21,850 nucleotides of DNA from positions 1-21,850 of the forward strand of contig NZ_KQ959857.1 in assembly GCF_001553005.1 (NCBI RefSeq), in the 5' to 3' direction. The stretch comes from Gemelliphila asaccharolytica. Its GTDB lineage: Bacteria > Bacillota > Bacilli > Staphylococcales > Gemellaceae. Shown piece after piece: positions 8,095 through 15,660 of this stretch. Each line of letters starts with the position of its first letter. The stretch's first letter is position 1. Below the pieces are notes generated by a model. That model ran no database searches. It was given only the letters and a program-made list of their open reading frames with translations, and was not told the DNA's origin. The position numbers were made by a program, and so were the translations under genes.

Positions 8095-9315
8095 ATGAAT
8101 ATAGAAAAATTAAGTGAAAAAAAAGTTATTAGAGATACCATTCATGGTTATATAAATATAGAATACAAGGTAATTATGGATATTATTGACACAAAAGAGT
8201 TTCAAAGACTGAGAAGAATTAGACAACTTGGTGGCGATTTTCAAGTTTATCCTACAGCTGAACATTCTAGATTTACACATTGTTTAGGAGTATATGAAAT
8301 AGTAAGAAGAATGATATTTGAGATAAAATCATTAAGTAATGAAATGAATGAATATGAAAAAATAACTCTACTTTTAGCTGGACTGCTTCATGATGTAGGA
8401 CATGGACCATTTTCTCATTCATTTGAACATATAACTAATATAAGTCATGAAGAGTTTACAAGTAGAATGATATTAGAAGATACAGACATAAATAAAATTT
8501 TAAAAAAAGTTTATTATCAATTACCAAATGATGTAGTTAGTATCATAAATCACACTCACAAAAATAAAATATTAAATGAGATAGTTTCTTCTCAGTTAGA
8601 TGCAGATAGAATGGATTATTTACTTAGGGATTCTTATGCATCAGCAACAAGCTATGGAAAGTTTGATTTAGAAAGAATATTAAGAACTTTAAGAGTAAGA
8701 AAAGATTTGTTTGGAAAAAAACATATAGTAGTAAAAGAAAGTGGGATACATAGTGTAGAAGATTATATTATGGCTAGATATCAAATGTACTGGCAAGTAT
8801 ATTTTCATCCCGCAGCAAGAAGTTATGAAACTATTTTTATACAACTTTTTAAAAGACTTAAAGACATTTATCAAAAAAATCATGAATATTTTCTAGATCT
8901 TCCATATATAATACCTTTTTTAACCAATAAGAAGGTAAAAATAAGTGACTATTTTAAACTAGATGAAAGTGTTATTGAATATTATTCAAGTCTTATAAAA
9001 GAAAAAGATGATTCTATAGCAAGTGATTTAGCCTCAAGACTTTTGGATAGAAAATTATTTAATTACTTAGATTTTACAGAAGATAATTTGAAAAGGGTAA
9101 AAAAATTTTTAAAAGAAAAAAATCTTTCTGAAAAATATTATTTAAGAATAGAAAATGTAGAGAAAACTCCATATATGCCATTTACAGGACAAAAAATATT
9201 AGTAGAAATGAAAAATGGAGAAATAATAGAATTACAAAAAGCAAGCAATATTGTAGATGCTATAATTAGAGGAAATATAAAAAAAGAAGGAACAATATTT
9301 TATCCTAAGATATAA
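8095..9315 (+). CDS. HD-domain phosphohydrolase, YwfO/EF1143-like
   Basis: This 406-residue protein belongs to the HD superfamily, in the branch of Bacillus YwfO and Enterococcus EF1143; the latter is known as a dNTP triphosphohydrolase. The metal-site residues are present in order: H62 (in AEHSRFTH), H99-D100 (in GLLHDVGHGPFSHSFEH) and D169 (in SSQLDADRMDYLL). The opening IRDTIHGYI and FQRLRRIRQLGG are typical of this branch. The probable job is hydrolysis of dNTPs or related nucleotides in the cytoplasm; the exact substrate is not visible. AGAAGG sits eight bases before the ATG. It is transcribed alone between a terminator and the brnQ control region. No clear promoter or terminator of its own could be assigned. 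Confidence 0.92.
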   Translation: MNIEKLSEKKVIRDTIHGYINIEYKVIMDIIDTKEFQRLRRIRQLGGDFQVYPTAEHSRFTHCLGVYEIVRRMIFEIKSLSNEMNEYEKITLLLAGLLHDVGHGPFSHSFEHITNISHEEFTSRMILEDTDINKILKKVYYQLPNDVVSIINHTHKNKILNEIVSSQLDADRMDYLLRDSYASATSYGKFDLERILRTLRVRKDLFGKKHIVVKESGIHSVEDYIMARYQMYWQVYFHPAARSYETIFIQLFKRLKDIYQKNHEYFLDLPYIIPFLTNKKVKISDYFKLDESVIEYYSSLIKEKDDSIASDLASRLLDRKLFNYLDFTEDNLKRVKKFLKEKNLSEKYYLRIENVEKTPYMPFTGQKILVEMKNGEIIELQKASNIVDAIIRGNIKKEGTIFYPKI

Positions 9316-9418
9316 AATTCCATAATAATTTTATAGAGATAAGGGGAAAAATTACATTTATCTTTCACATAAAGCAAATTATAAAATGAAATTTTAAAAA
9401 ATAATGATATTTTATATA

Positions 9419-9433
9419 AATTTTCAGAAAATT
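9419..9433 (+). promoter_or_regulatory. CodY box, perfect consensus match
   Basis: AATTTTCAGAAAATT matches the published CodY consensus AATTTTCWGAAAATT at all 15 positions. CodY represses amino acid uptake and synthesis genes when branched-chain amino acids and GTP are plentiful. The box lies about 95 bases before the start of a branched-chain amino acid carrier, a classical CodY target. Confidence 0.88.
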
Positions 9434-9447
9434 ACATATTAATGTAA
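9432..9447. repeat. Inverted repeat in the brnQ control region
   Basis: TTACAT-ATTA-ATGTAA is a six-base perfect inverted repeat. It abuts the CodY box and ends eight bases before the -35 element. It could be an operator for a second regulator, but a repeat this short can arise by chance in AT-rich DNA. Confidence 0.4.
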
Positions 9448-9455
9448 AAAAACTA

Positions 9456-9484
9456 TTGACATTTGTTCGAATTTGTATTATCCT
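9456..9484 (+). promoter_or_regulatory. Probable brnQ promoter
   Basis: A perfect -35 TTGACA (9456-9461) is followed after 17 bases by TATCCT (9479-9484), a four-of-six -10. Transcription would start near 9491, leaving a leader of about 37 bases. TATTAT at 9476-9481 fits -10 better in sequence, but the spacer would be only 14 bases. Confidence 0.6.
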
Positions 9485-9527
9485 TATTGTTATAAAAAAT
9501 AAAGAATGAATTAAAGGAGGAATTATT

Positions 9528-10940
9528 ATGTCAAAGGTTTTTAAAAATTCATATGTGACTATAGGATTAATGTTATTTGCACTATTTTTTGGAGCCGGGA
9601 ACTTAATTTTCCCCGCATTCTTAGGAGCATATTCAGGAAGCAATGTTTGGCTTTCAGTATTAGGATTTTGTGTTACTGGTGTTACTTTGCCACTATTAGG
9701 TGTTGTAGCAGTTTCATATTCTGGTGCAACGGATGTTTCTGATTTTGCAGGGCGGGTTTCTAAAAAATTTGGAGTAGTTTATGCAGTAGCTTTGTATTTA
9801 TCAATAGGTGTTTTGTTCGCTATTCCACGTACAGGAGCAACTTCATACGAAGTTGGTGTAGAACCAATATTTGGAAGTAGTTTACTTGTAAAAGTAATTT
9901 ACGCTGTAGTATTTTTTGGACTTACTTATTTTTTAGCAATGAATCCAAGTAAAATTGCAGACAGAGTAGGTAAATATTTAACACCATTATTAATATTAGT
10001 ATTAGTAGTATTAGTAGTAGCATCATTTTTTAAAGCTACACCAGGATATGGTGAACCATTAAATGCAGCCAAAGATGCAGCTAATGCATTCTCTGGAGGT
10101 CCATTAGTGGCAGGACTTCTTCAAGGATATGGAACAATGGACACATTGGCATCATTAGCTTTCGCAATCATAGTAATAAACGCTGCGAAATTTTATGGTT
10201 CAAAAAGTGAAAAAGAAGTAGCAAGTGTAACGCTAAAATCAGGAGTAATTTCAGTTGTTCTTCTTGCATTAGTATATATATTTGTAGCTAGAATAGGAGC
10301 TATCTCTCAAAATCTTTTTGAATTAAATGATAAAGGATTGTTGACTCATGCAGGTAAAGCAGTATCTGGTGGAACAATTCTTAGTGTTACATCACATTAT
10401 TTTATAGGAAATGTTGGGCAAGTTGTTCTAGCATTGGTAATATTCTTAGCTTGTTTAACTACATCTACAGGACTTGTAACAGCATGTTCAGAATATTTCC
10501 AAAGATTAGTACCTAAAGTTTCGCACAAAGTGTGGGCAACAATTTTCACATTAGGATCAACAGCACTTTATTTCAATGGTTTAACAGTGATAATAAATTG
10601 GTCAGTTCCAGTTTTATATCTGCTTTATCCACTAACAATAGCATTAGTGTTTATAACATTCTTAGCTAAAACATTTGGAGATAGAAAAGAAGTTTATTTA
10701 ACAACAACAGTATTTACATTCGTACCGGCATTGTACGATTCAGTTTCAACATTTGCTGCTATGACAAAATGGTTTGAAGTACCAAAATCATTAGTACATT
10801 TCTTTACAAAAGTAGTACCTTTAGGATCTTATTCAATGGGATGGGTACCATTTGCTGTACTAGGATTTTTAGTAGGATTTGTTTATGTTAAAGTATTTAA
10901 AAAAGAAAGTAGCAAACAATTAGTTTCTGCTTCAAATTAG
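9528..10940 (+). CDS. brnQ: Branched-chain amino acid carrier (LIVCS family)
   Basis: This 470-residue membrane protein of the BrnQ/LIVCS family imports leucine, isoleucine and valine with a cation. The N-terminal signature GLMLFALFFGAGNLIFPAFLG (about 14-34) is diagnostic, and roughly twelve hydrophobic segments follow to a lysine-rich C terminus. The start is fixed by AAAGGAGG eight bases before the ATG. The gene stands alone. A perfect CodY box upstream suggests repression when branched-chain amino acids are abundant. It uses somewhat more G and C, and more T-ending codons, than the strongly A-rich genes to its left, which may reflect membrane composition or expression level. A strong terminator follows. 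Family assignment is firm; the exact substrate preference is inferred. Confidence 0.95.
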   Translation: MSKVFKNSYVTIGLMLFALFFGAGNLIFPAFLGAYSGSNVWLSVLGFCVTGVTLPLLGVVAVSYSGATDVSDFAGRVSKKFGVVYAVALYLSIGVLFAIPRTGATSYEVGVEPIFGSSLLVKVIYAVVFFGLTYFLAMNPSKIADRVGKYLTPLLILVLVVLVVASFFKATPGYGEPLNAAKDAANAFSGGPLVAGLLQGYGTMDTLASLAFAIIVINAAKFYGSKSEKEVASVTLKSGVISVVLLALVYIFVARIGAISQNLFELNDKGLLTHAGKAVSGGTILSVTSHYFIGNVGQVVLALVIFLACLTTSTGLVTACSEYFQRLVPKVSHKVWATIFTLGSTALYFNGLTVIINWSVPVLYLLYPLTIALVFITFLAKTFGDRKEVYLTTTVFTFVPALYDSVSTFAAMTKWFEVPKSLVHFFTKVVPLGSYSMGWVPFAVLGFLVGFVYVKVFKKESSKQLVSASN

Positions 10941-10960
10941 ATTATAAATAAATAGTAAAA

Positions 10961-10999
10961 GGGCTAGTTTAAATATAAATTTAAATTAGTCTTTTTTTT
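10961..10999 (+). terminator. Terminator after brnQ
   Basis: A 14-pair stem including G-T pairs joins 10961-10974 with 10979-10992 around the loop ATAA. It is followed by seven further T residues. Confidence 0.85.
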
Positions 11000-11034
11000 G
11001 TAGATAAAAAAGAGAAATAATTAGATTTTCATAT

Positions 11035-11074
11035 AAAAAAAAGCAAAAAAGAAATTTCTTTTTTGCTTTTTTTA
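11035..11074. terminator. Bidirectional terminator between convergent units
   Basis: An almost perfectly symmetric repeat pairs A-run-GCAAAAAAGAAA with TTTCTTTTTTGC-T-run, centred between 11054 and 11055. Both orientations give a hairpin followed by a run of T. It serves the - strand unit at 11081-11799 and backs up the brnQ terminator. Confidence 0.75.
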
Positions 11075-11080
11075 TAATTA

Positions 11081-11197
11081 TCATTTTTTTCTCCAAATAA
11101 GAAAGGAAATGATTATAAATAATATAAGTATCCCTATATATGAACCGTGTTCCTTAACAATTTCTCCTGTATGTGGAAGGAAACTCTGATATGACAT
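11081..11197 (-). CDS. 38-residue LPxTG sorting-signal microprotein
   Basis: On the - strand, ATG at 11197 opens a 38-codon frame ending in TGA at 11081. The peptide begins MSYQSF, then LPHTGE (residues 7-12), a short polar stretch, a hydrophobic segment (about 20-35: YIGILILFIIISFLIW) and the tail RKK. That order (LPxTG, membrane helix, positive tail) is the sortase cell-wall sorting signal, but no signal peptide or surface domain precedes it. The start is supported by AAAGGAGG (11203-11210 on the + strand as CCTCCTTT), five bases away, one of the best ribosome binding sites in the window. It lies 11 bases after the stop of the coiled-coil gene and before a terminator, so it is probably the second gene of that unit. 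It may be a real microprotein or the relic of a surface protein. I do not know a named family for it. Confidence 0.7.
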   Translation of the reverse strand: MSYQSFLPHTGEIVKEHGSYIGILILFIIISFLIWRKK

Positions 11198-11208
11198 AAA
11201 GACCTCCT

Positions 11209-11799
11209 TTATTTATCGGACTTTTCTTTATTATATTCATTTTCAGAAAATTCATCAATTTTCTCTTTAGTTTGAATAATTATAGGCTCCATATTTTTTT
11301 TGTATTTTTTTACTTTATCACTTAAATTTTCTTTTTTTATTATTTCTTTTAATTCTTCTGATTTTTCAGTTATATTATTTACTATTTTTTTAACGTCATT
11401 AATATATGAATTTAATGATGGAGATATTTCCTCTTTTAATACTTTTGTTGTTTTTATTATATTATCAGCTAATTCTGAAGCATTATCTTTTAGTGAGATA
11501 GCACTATTTTTGACATTATTAGTATCTTTTAATATTTGTTTTCCACAATTTAAAGAACTATTTAGTTTTTTTAAATTTTTTTCTGCAATTTTTTTTATAT
11601 CATTTTTTAAATATTCACAAGTAGCAGAAACTCCATTTTCATCTTTGTAATTACATATACATTTAGCATATTTAGTAGATTTATTAAATTTTTCTTTAAT
11701 AATATTTTTATGTTCTTTTATTTTTTTAGGGTTATCCAAATAATATTTTGTTGCATATGCTCCTAAACCAATAAAGAATATATTAGTTAATTTTCCCAT
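11209..11799 (-). CDS. Membrane-anchored helical protein, YtxH-like
   Basis: This 196-residue protein is of unknown function. It starts MGKLTN, followed by a short hydrophobic segment FFIGLGAYATKYYL (about 8-21). The rest is lysine- and glutamate-rich helix with likely coiled coil (about 25-185) and no enzyme motif. The layout resembles YtxH-type stress-associated proteins, but I cannot prove membership. Four cysteines at C47, C49 (CxC), C61 and C85 are unusual for such a protein. I chose ATG 11799 because GAGG lies seven bases upstream; an upstream in-frame TTG at 11826 has no such site and overlaps the -10 region. A good - strand promoter precedes it, and the LPxTG microprotein follows after 11 bases. 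Confidence 0.75.
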   Translation of the reverse strand: MGKLTNIFFIGLGAYATKYYLDNPKKIKEHKNIIKEKFNKSTKYAKCICNYKDENGVSATCEYLKNDIKKIAEKNLKKLNSSLNCGKQILKDTNNVKNSAISLKDNASELADNIIKTTKVLKEEISPSLNSYINDVKKIVNNITEKSEELKEIIKKENLSDKVKKYKKNMEPIIIQTKEKIDEFSENEYNKEKSDK

Positions 11800-11829
11800 T
11801 TTAAACCTCTTTTCTAAATTAATCAATTC

Positions 11830-11858
11830 ATTATAACATTTTAAATTGAAAATAACAA
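11830..11858 (-). promoter_or_regulatory. Promoter of the YtxH-like/LPxTG unit
   Basis: Read on the - strand, TTGTTA (11858-11853) is followed after exactly 17 bases by TATAAT (11835-11830), with TGT just before it as an extended -10. The gene start is about 30 bases further on. Confidence 0.75.
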
Positions 11859-11974
11859 TAAAGTAATTATAATTAAAATAAAAATATATTTCATTTTATT
11901 TTCTATTAATTTTTTGAAAATGTTAACAAAAATTAAATATAATTATTCTTTATTTAGTAAAAAATGTGAAAATG

Positions 11975-11983
11975 TGATATAAT
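11975..11983 (+). promoter_or_regulatory. Extended -10 promoter of the Ntdp-type gene
   Basis: TGA-TATAAT at 11975-11983 is a perfect extended -10, 35 bases before ATG 12019. The -35 region is weak (TAGTAA). It diverges from the - strand promoter at 11830-11858. Between them lies AATTTTTTGAAAATG (11908-11922), a CodY-like sequence with two mismatches. Confidence 0.6.
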
Positions 11984-12018
11984 TTTAGTGATTGTATAAT
12001 GCGAAGAAAGGAGGATAT

Positions 12019-12567
12019 ATGTATAGAAATAATATAAAACCTAAGGTTGGGGAAATGGTTAAAATTATAGCTTATAAGCATGATGGATCTTTGCACAGAA
12101 TATGGCATAAAAACGTAGTTTTAGATGCTGATGAAAAGACATTACTTCTTGCTAATCATAAAACTTCAGTTACAGAAAATAATGGAAGGACGTGGGTTAC
12201 TAAAGAGAGTGCTTTTGTTTATTTTCATGATGATTGTTGGTTTAATATTGTTTGTATGTTTAGAGAAGATGGGTGTCATTATTATTGCAATTTGAGTTCT
12301 CCTTTTGCTTATGATGAAGATGGTGTTAAGTATATAGACTATGATTTAGATATAAAAAAATATCCAGATGGTAAATATTTTATTTTGGACGAAGATGAAT
12401 ATGAACTACATAAATTAAAATATGATTATGGAGAAGATATAGATAACATATTAAGATATAATGTATCTAAACTTAAGCATTGGATAGAGTATAAGTTAGG
12501 TCCTTTTTCAAAAGAGTTTATTCATGTTTGGACAGCAAAATATAATGACATGAAAAACAAGTATTAA
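12019..12567 (+). CDS. Nucleoside tri-/diphosphatase, DUF402 (Ntdp) family
   Basis: This 182-residue protein of the DUF402 family is like Staphylococcus aureus Ntdp and Bacillus YgaC, which hydrolyse nucleoside tri- and diphosphates. Recognisable segments are VGEMVKIIAYKHDGSLHRIW (about 10-29), FHDDCWFNIVCMFREDG and the acidic run YIDYDLDIKKYPDGKYFILDEDEY (about 105-130), which would bind metal. The length is that of the family. ATG 12019 is the start because AAAGGAGG lies at 12007-12014; a longer frame from 11992 would begin at a non-ATG codon inside the leader. It stands 38 bases before the NAD kinase gene and probably shares its transcript, grouping nucleotide-handling functions. Confidence 0.9.
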   Translation: MYRNNIKPKVGEMVKIIAYKHDGSLHRIWHKNVVLDADEKTLLLANHKTSVTENNGRTWVTKESAFVYFHDDCWFNIVCMFREDGCHYYCNLSSPFAYDEDGVKYIDYDLDIKKYPDGKYFILDEDEYELHKLKYDYGEDIDNILRYNVSKLKHWIEYKLGPFSKEFIHVWTAKYNDMKNKY

Positions 12568-12605
12568 AATGAAAATATTATAATAAAAATAAGAAGCAGG
12601 TAGAG

Positions 12606-13418
12606 ATGATAAAAGGTAAATTTTCAATAATATCAAAGAAAGACATAACATCACAACAAATATCTAAGGAGATAAAGGAATTTTTATTAGAAAATGAAAT
12701 GATAGAAGATGAAGAAAATCCCAATTATATTTTTGTTGTAGGTGGAGATGGTACAGTATTAAGAGCCTTTAGAAAATATACAAATATTGTAAACAAAGTA
12801 GAATTTTTATCTATTCATACAGGACATTTAGGATTTTATACAGATTATCAACTTTCTGAATATAAAAATATATTTTTTGATATAAAAACTAAGCAACCTC
12901 GGAAAGAAACCTACCCTCTTTTAAAAGTTAAAGCATATTCTAAAGATGGAAAAGTTCTTTTTGAAAATTATGCATTGAATGAAGTTACATTTAATAATGT
13001 TGCGGGATATACCTACATATCAGATGTTTATATCAATGATGAATTATTTGAAAAATTTAGAGGGGATGGTCTTTGTATAAGCACACCAACAGGATCTACA
13101 GCTTATAATAAAAGCCTTGATGGAGCTGTAGTACATCCTAGTTTAGACATTTTCCAAGTTGCAACAATAGCATCGTTGAATAATTTGGTATATAGAACTT
13201 TAAGTAATGCAATGATTTTAACAAAAAATGAAAAATTAACTATAGTTCCTAAAAAACAACAACATCACCATTTGTTAAGTATGGATAAAAATTTCTCAAC
13301 AGTAAAAACACTTTATAAAATAGAAGTAACCTTGTCAAAATCTAAGAGAATTTCATTTTTAAGATATAATAATATAAGTTTTTGGCAAAGGGTAAAGAGG
13401 TCATTTATAGGTGAGTAA
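12606..13418 (+). CDS. nadK: NAD kinase
   Basis: This 270-residue enzyme phosphorylates NAD to NADP in the cytoplasm. The catalytic GGDGT (G46-T50, D48) is followed by the NE motif at N125-E126 (in ALNEVTF) and the glycine/threonine stretch GDGLCISTPTGSTAYNKSL (about 157-175), all standard for the family. AGGT a few bases upstream supports the ATG. The stop overlaps the start of the pseudouridine synthase gene by eight bases. The pairing of NAD kinase with an RluA-type gene is common in Firmicutes. Confidence 0.96.
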   Translation: MIKGKFSIISKKDITSQQISKEIKEFLLENEMIEDEENPNYIFVVGGDGTVLRAFRKYTNIVNKVEFLSIHTGHLGFYTDYQLSEYKNIFFDIKTKQPRKETYPLLKVKAYSKDGKVLFENYALNEVTFNNVAGYTYISDVYINDELFEKFRGDGLCISTPTGSTAYNKSLDGAVVHPSLDIFQVATIASLNNLVYRTLSNAMILTKNEKLTIVPKKQQHHHLLSMDKNFSTVKTLYKIEVTLSKSKRISFLRYNNISFWQRVKRSFIGE

Positions 13419-14295
13419 TCTAGAATTTGAATATGTAGCAAATTGCAACCAAAAATTAAGAGATTTTTTATTAGAAAAAGGGATATCAAGAAAAACTTTA
13501 ACAAAAATAAAATTTGAAAATACAGGGTTTATTAAAGTTAATGGTAAAGAAGAAAATGTAAGATATTTTCTAAAAAAATCAGACAGGGTCAAAATAGCAC
13601 TACCGAGAGAATATTTTAAACCTCACATTAGATACTTTTATGATGATATTAATATTATTTATGAGGATAAATATTTTTTAGTAGTAAATAAACCACCCTA
13701 CATTGCTACAATACCTTCTAGAGATGAAAATGAAAAAAGTTTATTGGAGGAAATTAATGGATATTTCTTAAATAAAAAATATTCTACAATTCCTCATGTA
13801 GTAACAAGATTAGATAAAAACACTTCAGGATTAGTAATAATAGCAAAACACAGACATATTCACTCTTTATTTAGTAAAATAGCTATTGACAAATATTATT
13901 TGGCACTTGCAGCTAAAAAAGCTCCCACTAAAAAAATAATAGAAGCAAAAATAGCAAGAAAAAAAGACAGTATAATAGAAAGAGAAGTATCACCAGTCGG
14001 CAAATATGCTAAAACAAGTCTTGAAAGAATAAAATATTATGAAGATAAAGATTTTAGCCTTGTAAAACTTAAATTATATACAGGAAGAACGCATCAAATA
14101 AGAGTTCATCTGAGCCATATAGGTCATAATATATTAGGAGATGAGTTATATGGAGGAGATTTAAAATTAATAAAAAGACAAGCGTTACACTGTTATAATT
14201 TGATTTTTCCTCATCCTATAAATAAAGAAATTTTAAATATAAAAATTGATATTCCAAAAGATATGAAAAAAATCACAAAATATGCACCTAAGTAA
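13411..14295 (+). CDS. RluA/RluD-family pseudouridine synthase
   Basis: This 294-residue enzyme converts uridine to pseudouridine in ribosomal RNA or other RNA. An S4-like N-terminal region (about 12-62: KLRDFLLEKGISRKTLTKIK) precedes the catalytic domain. The active-site motif RLDKNTSGLVIIAK has D135 as the expected nucleophile; GRTHQIRVHLSHIGHNILGD is the second hallmark. The start codon is GTG at 13411, inside the end of the NAD kinase gene, with AGAGG ten bases upstream. The exact RNA site modified cannot be told from sequence. The gene ends within its own terminator stem. Confidence 0.93.
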   Translation: MSNLEFEYVANCNQKLRDFLLEKGISRKTLTKIKFENTGFIKVNGKEENVRYFLKKSDRVKIALPREYFKPHIRYFYDDINIIYEDKYFLVVNKPPYIATIPSRDENEKSLLEEINGYFLNKKYSTIPHVVTRLDKNTSGLVIIAKHRHIHSLFSKIAIDKYYLALAAKKAPTKKIIEAKIARKKDSIIEREVSPVGKYAKTSLERIKYYEDKDFSLVKLKLYTGRTHQIRVHLSHIGHNILGDELYGGDLKLIKRQALHCYNLIFPHPINKEILNIKIDIPKDMKKITKYAPK

Positions 14296-14324
14296 GGATA
14301 AAAAACTTAAATAGGTGTTTTTTT
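14285..14324 (+). terminator. Terminator overlapping the pseudouridine synthase stop
   Basis: CACCTA (14285-14290) pairs with TAGGTG (14312-14317), with an inner TAAG/CTTA stem, followed by seven T. The stop codon lies inside the hairpin. Confidence 0.8.
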
Positions 14325-14340
14325 ACTTTACTATAATAAT

Positions 14341-14369
14341 TTACTATATATAAAAATTTATGATATAAT
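14341..14369 (+). promoter_or_regulatory. Promoter of tyrS
   Basis: TTACTA (14341-14346) and TATAAT (14364-14369) are 17 bases apart, with TGA just before the -10. The leader is only about 20 bases, so there is no room for a tyrosine T-box riboswitch. Confidence 0.7.
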
Positions 14370-14391
14370 ACTTAAAAAGAAAGGAGAAGTT

Positions 14392-15645
14392 ATGTCAAAA
14401 TTATTAGAAGAATTGAAATATAGAGATTTAATTTATCAGCAAACTGACGAAGAAGGGATAAAAAAATTATTAGAAAAGGAAAAAGTTTCTATATATTGCG
14501 GAACAGATCCAACAGGAGATTCACTTCATGTAGGACATTTACTTCCTTTTTTAACTTTAAAAAGATTTGCTTCATATGGACATAAACCGGTCGTTTTAGT
14601 TGGGGGAGCTACTGGAATAATAGGAGATCCTTCTGGAAGAAAAGAAGAGAGAAAATTACAAACTCTTGATGTAATTAAAGAAAATGCAAAAAAATTAGAA
14701 AATCAACTTAGAAATATATTTAGAGATAATGAAAATATAACATTTTTAAATAATGAACAGTGGCTTTCTAAAATAACAATGCTAGAGTTTTTAAGAGATT
14801 ATGGAAAATTAATTAATATAAATTATATGCTAGCCAAAGATTCAGTAGCAAGTAGGATAGAAAATGGACTTTCATTCACAGAATTTAGTTATAGTTTACT
14901 TCAAGCGATAGATTTTAATTATTTAAATTCTGAATATGGCGTAAAAATGCAACTAGGTGGGTCTGATCAGTGGGGAAATATAGTTTCTGGATTAGAAATA
15001 ATGAGAAAATTAAGAGGAGAAGTAGAAGCATACGGATTTACAATACCTCTTATGCTAAAATCTGACGGAACAAAATTTGGTAAATCAGCAGGAGGAGCAG
15101 TTTGGTTAGATCCTGAAAAAACATCACCATATGAGTTTTATCAATTTTTCTTTAATACCTCTGATGAAGATGTGATAAATACAATCAAAAAATTCACATT
15201 TTTAGATAAAAACACAATAGAAAAACTAGAAAAAAGTCTAAAAGAAAATCCTCATCTTAGAGAAGCACAAAAAACTTTAGCTTCTGAAATGGTAAAAATT
15301 GTTCACGGGGAAGAAGCTTTAGAAAGTGCATTAAGAGTGACAAATGCATTGTTTTCTGGTGATATAACTTCTTTAAATAAAAAAGAATTTTCTCAAATAG
15401 AAAAATCTATGCCAAAAGTAAATTTGGATAAAAAAAGTTATAAATTAGTAGAATTTTTAGTAAATTCTAAATTAGTATCTTCTAAAAGACAGTCAAGAGA
15501 AGATATTACAAATGGTGCTATAAGCGTAAATGGTAAAAAAATAAAAGATTTAGAATATCAAATAGAAGAAAAAGATATTTTTAATGAAAAATATGTAGTT
15601 TTAAGAAAAGGTAAGAAAAAATATTTATTAGTAGAATTTAACTAA
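14392..15645 (+). CDS. tyrS: Tyrosyl-tRNA synthetase
   Basis: This 417-residue class I synthetase attaches tyrosine to tRNA-Tyr. The HIGH-type motif is HVGH at 46-49 within GTDPTGDSLHVGHLLP. The KMSKS-type motif is KFGKS at 228-232. The middle segment QLGGSDQWGNIVSG is typical of bacterial TyrRS. A C-terminal S4 RNA-binding domain covers about 350-411 (KLVSSKRQSREDITNGAISV). AAAGGAG sits eight bases before the ATG. No terminator is seen before rpiA, 15 bases downstream, so the two are probably co-transcribed. Confidence 0.97.
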   Translation: MSKLLEELKYRDLIYQQTDEEGIKKLLEKEKVSIYCGTDPTGDSLHVGHLLPFLTLKRFASYGHKPVVLVGGATGIIGDPSGRKEERKLQTLDVIKENAKKLENQLRNIFRDNENITFLNNEQWLSKITMLEFLRDYGKLININYMLAKDSVASRIENGLSFTEFSYSLLQAIDFNYLNSEYGVKMQLGGSDQWGNIVSGLEIMRKLRGEVEAYGFTIPLMLKSDGTKFGKSAGGAVWLDPEKTSPYEFYQFFFNTSDEDVINTIKKFTFLDKNTIEKLEKSLKENPHLREAQKTLASEMVKIVHGEEALESALRVTNALFSGDITSLNKKEFSQIEKSMPKVNLDKKSYKLVEFLVNSKLVSSKRQSREDITNGAISVNGKKIKDLEYQIEEKDIFNEKYVVLRKGKKKYLLVEFN

Positions 15646-15660
15646 TAGGATGGTGTAAAT

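Noticed and set aside
9311..9335. Nine-pair hairpin after the HD phosphohydrolase gene as a terminator
   Set aside because: The stem TATAAAATT/AATTTTATA is all A-T and is not followed by a T run, so terminator function is not supported.
11300..11650. + strand open frame opposite the coiled-coil gene
   Set aside because: The Phe/Ser-rich product is the complement of a Lys/Glu-rich gene, and no ribosome binding site is present.
14325..14391. T-box riboswitch expected upstream of tyrS
   Set aside because: A terminator ends at 14324 and the promoter -10 is at 14364-14369, leaving a leader of about 20 bases with no room for a T-box.
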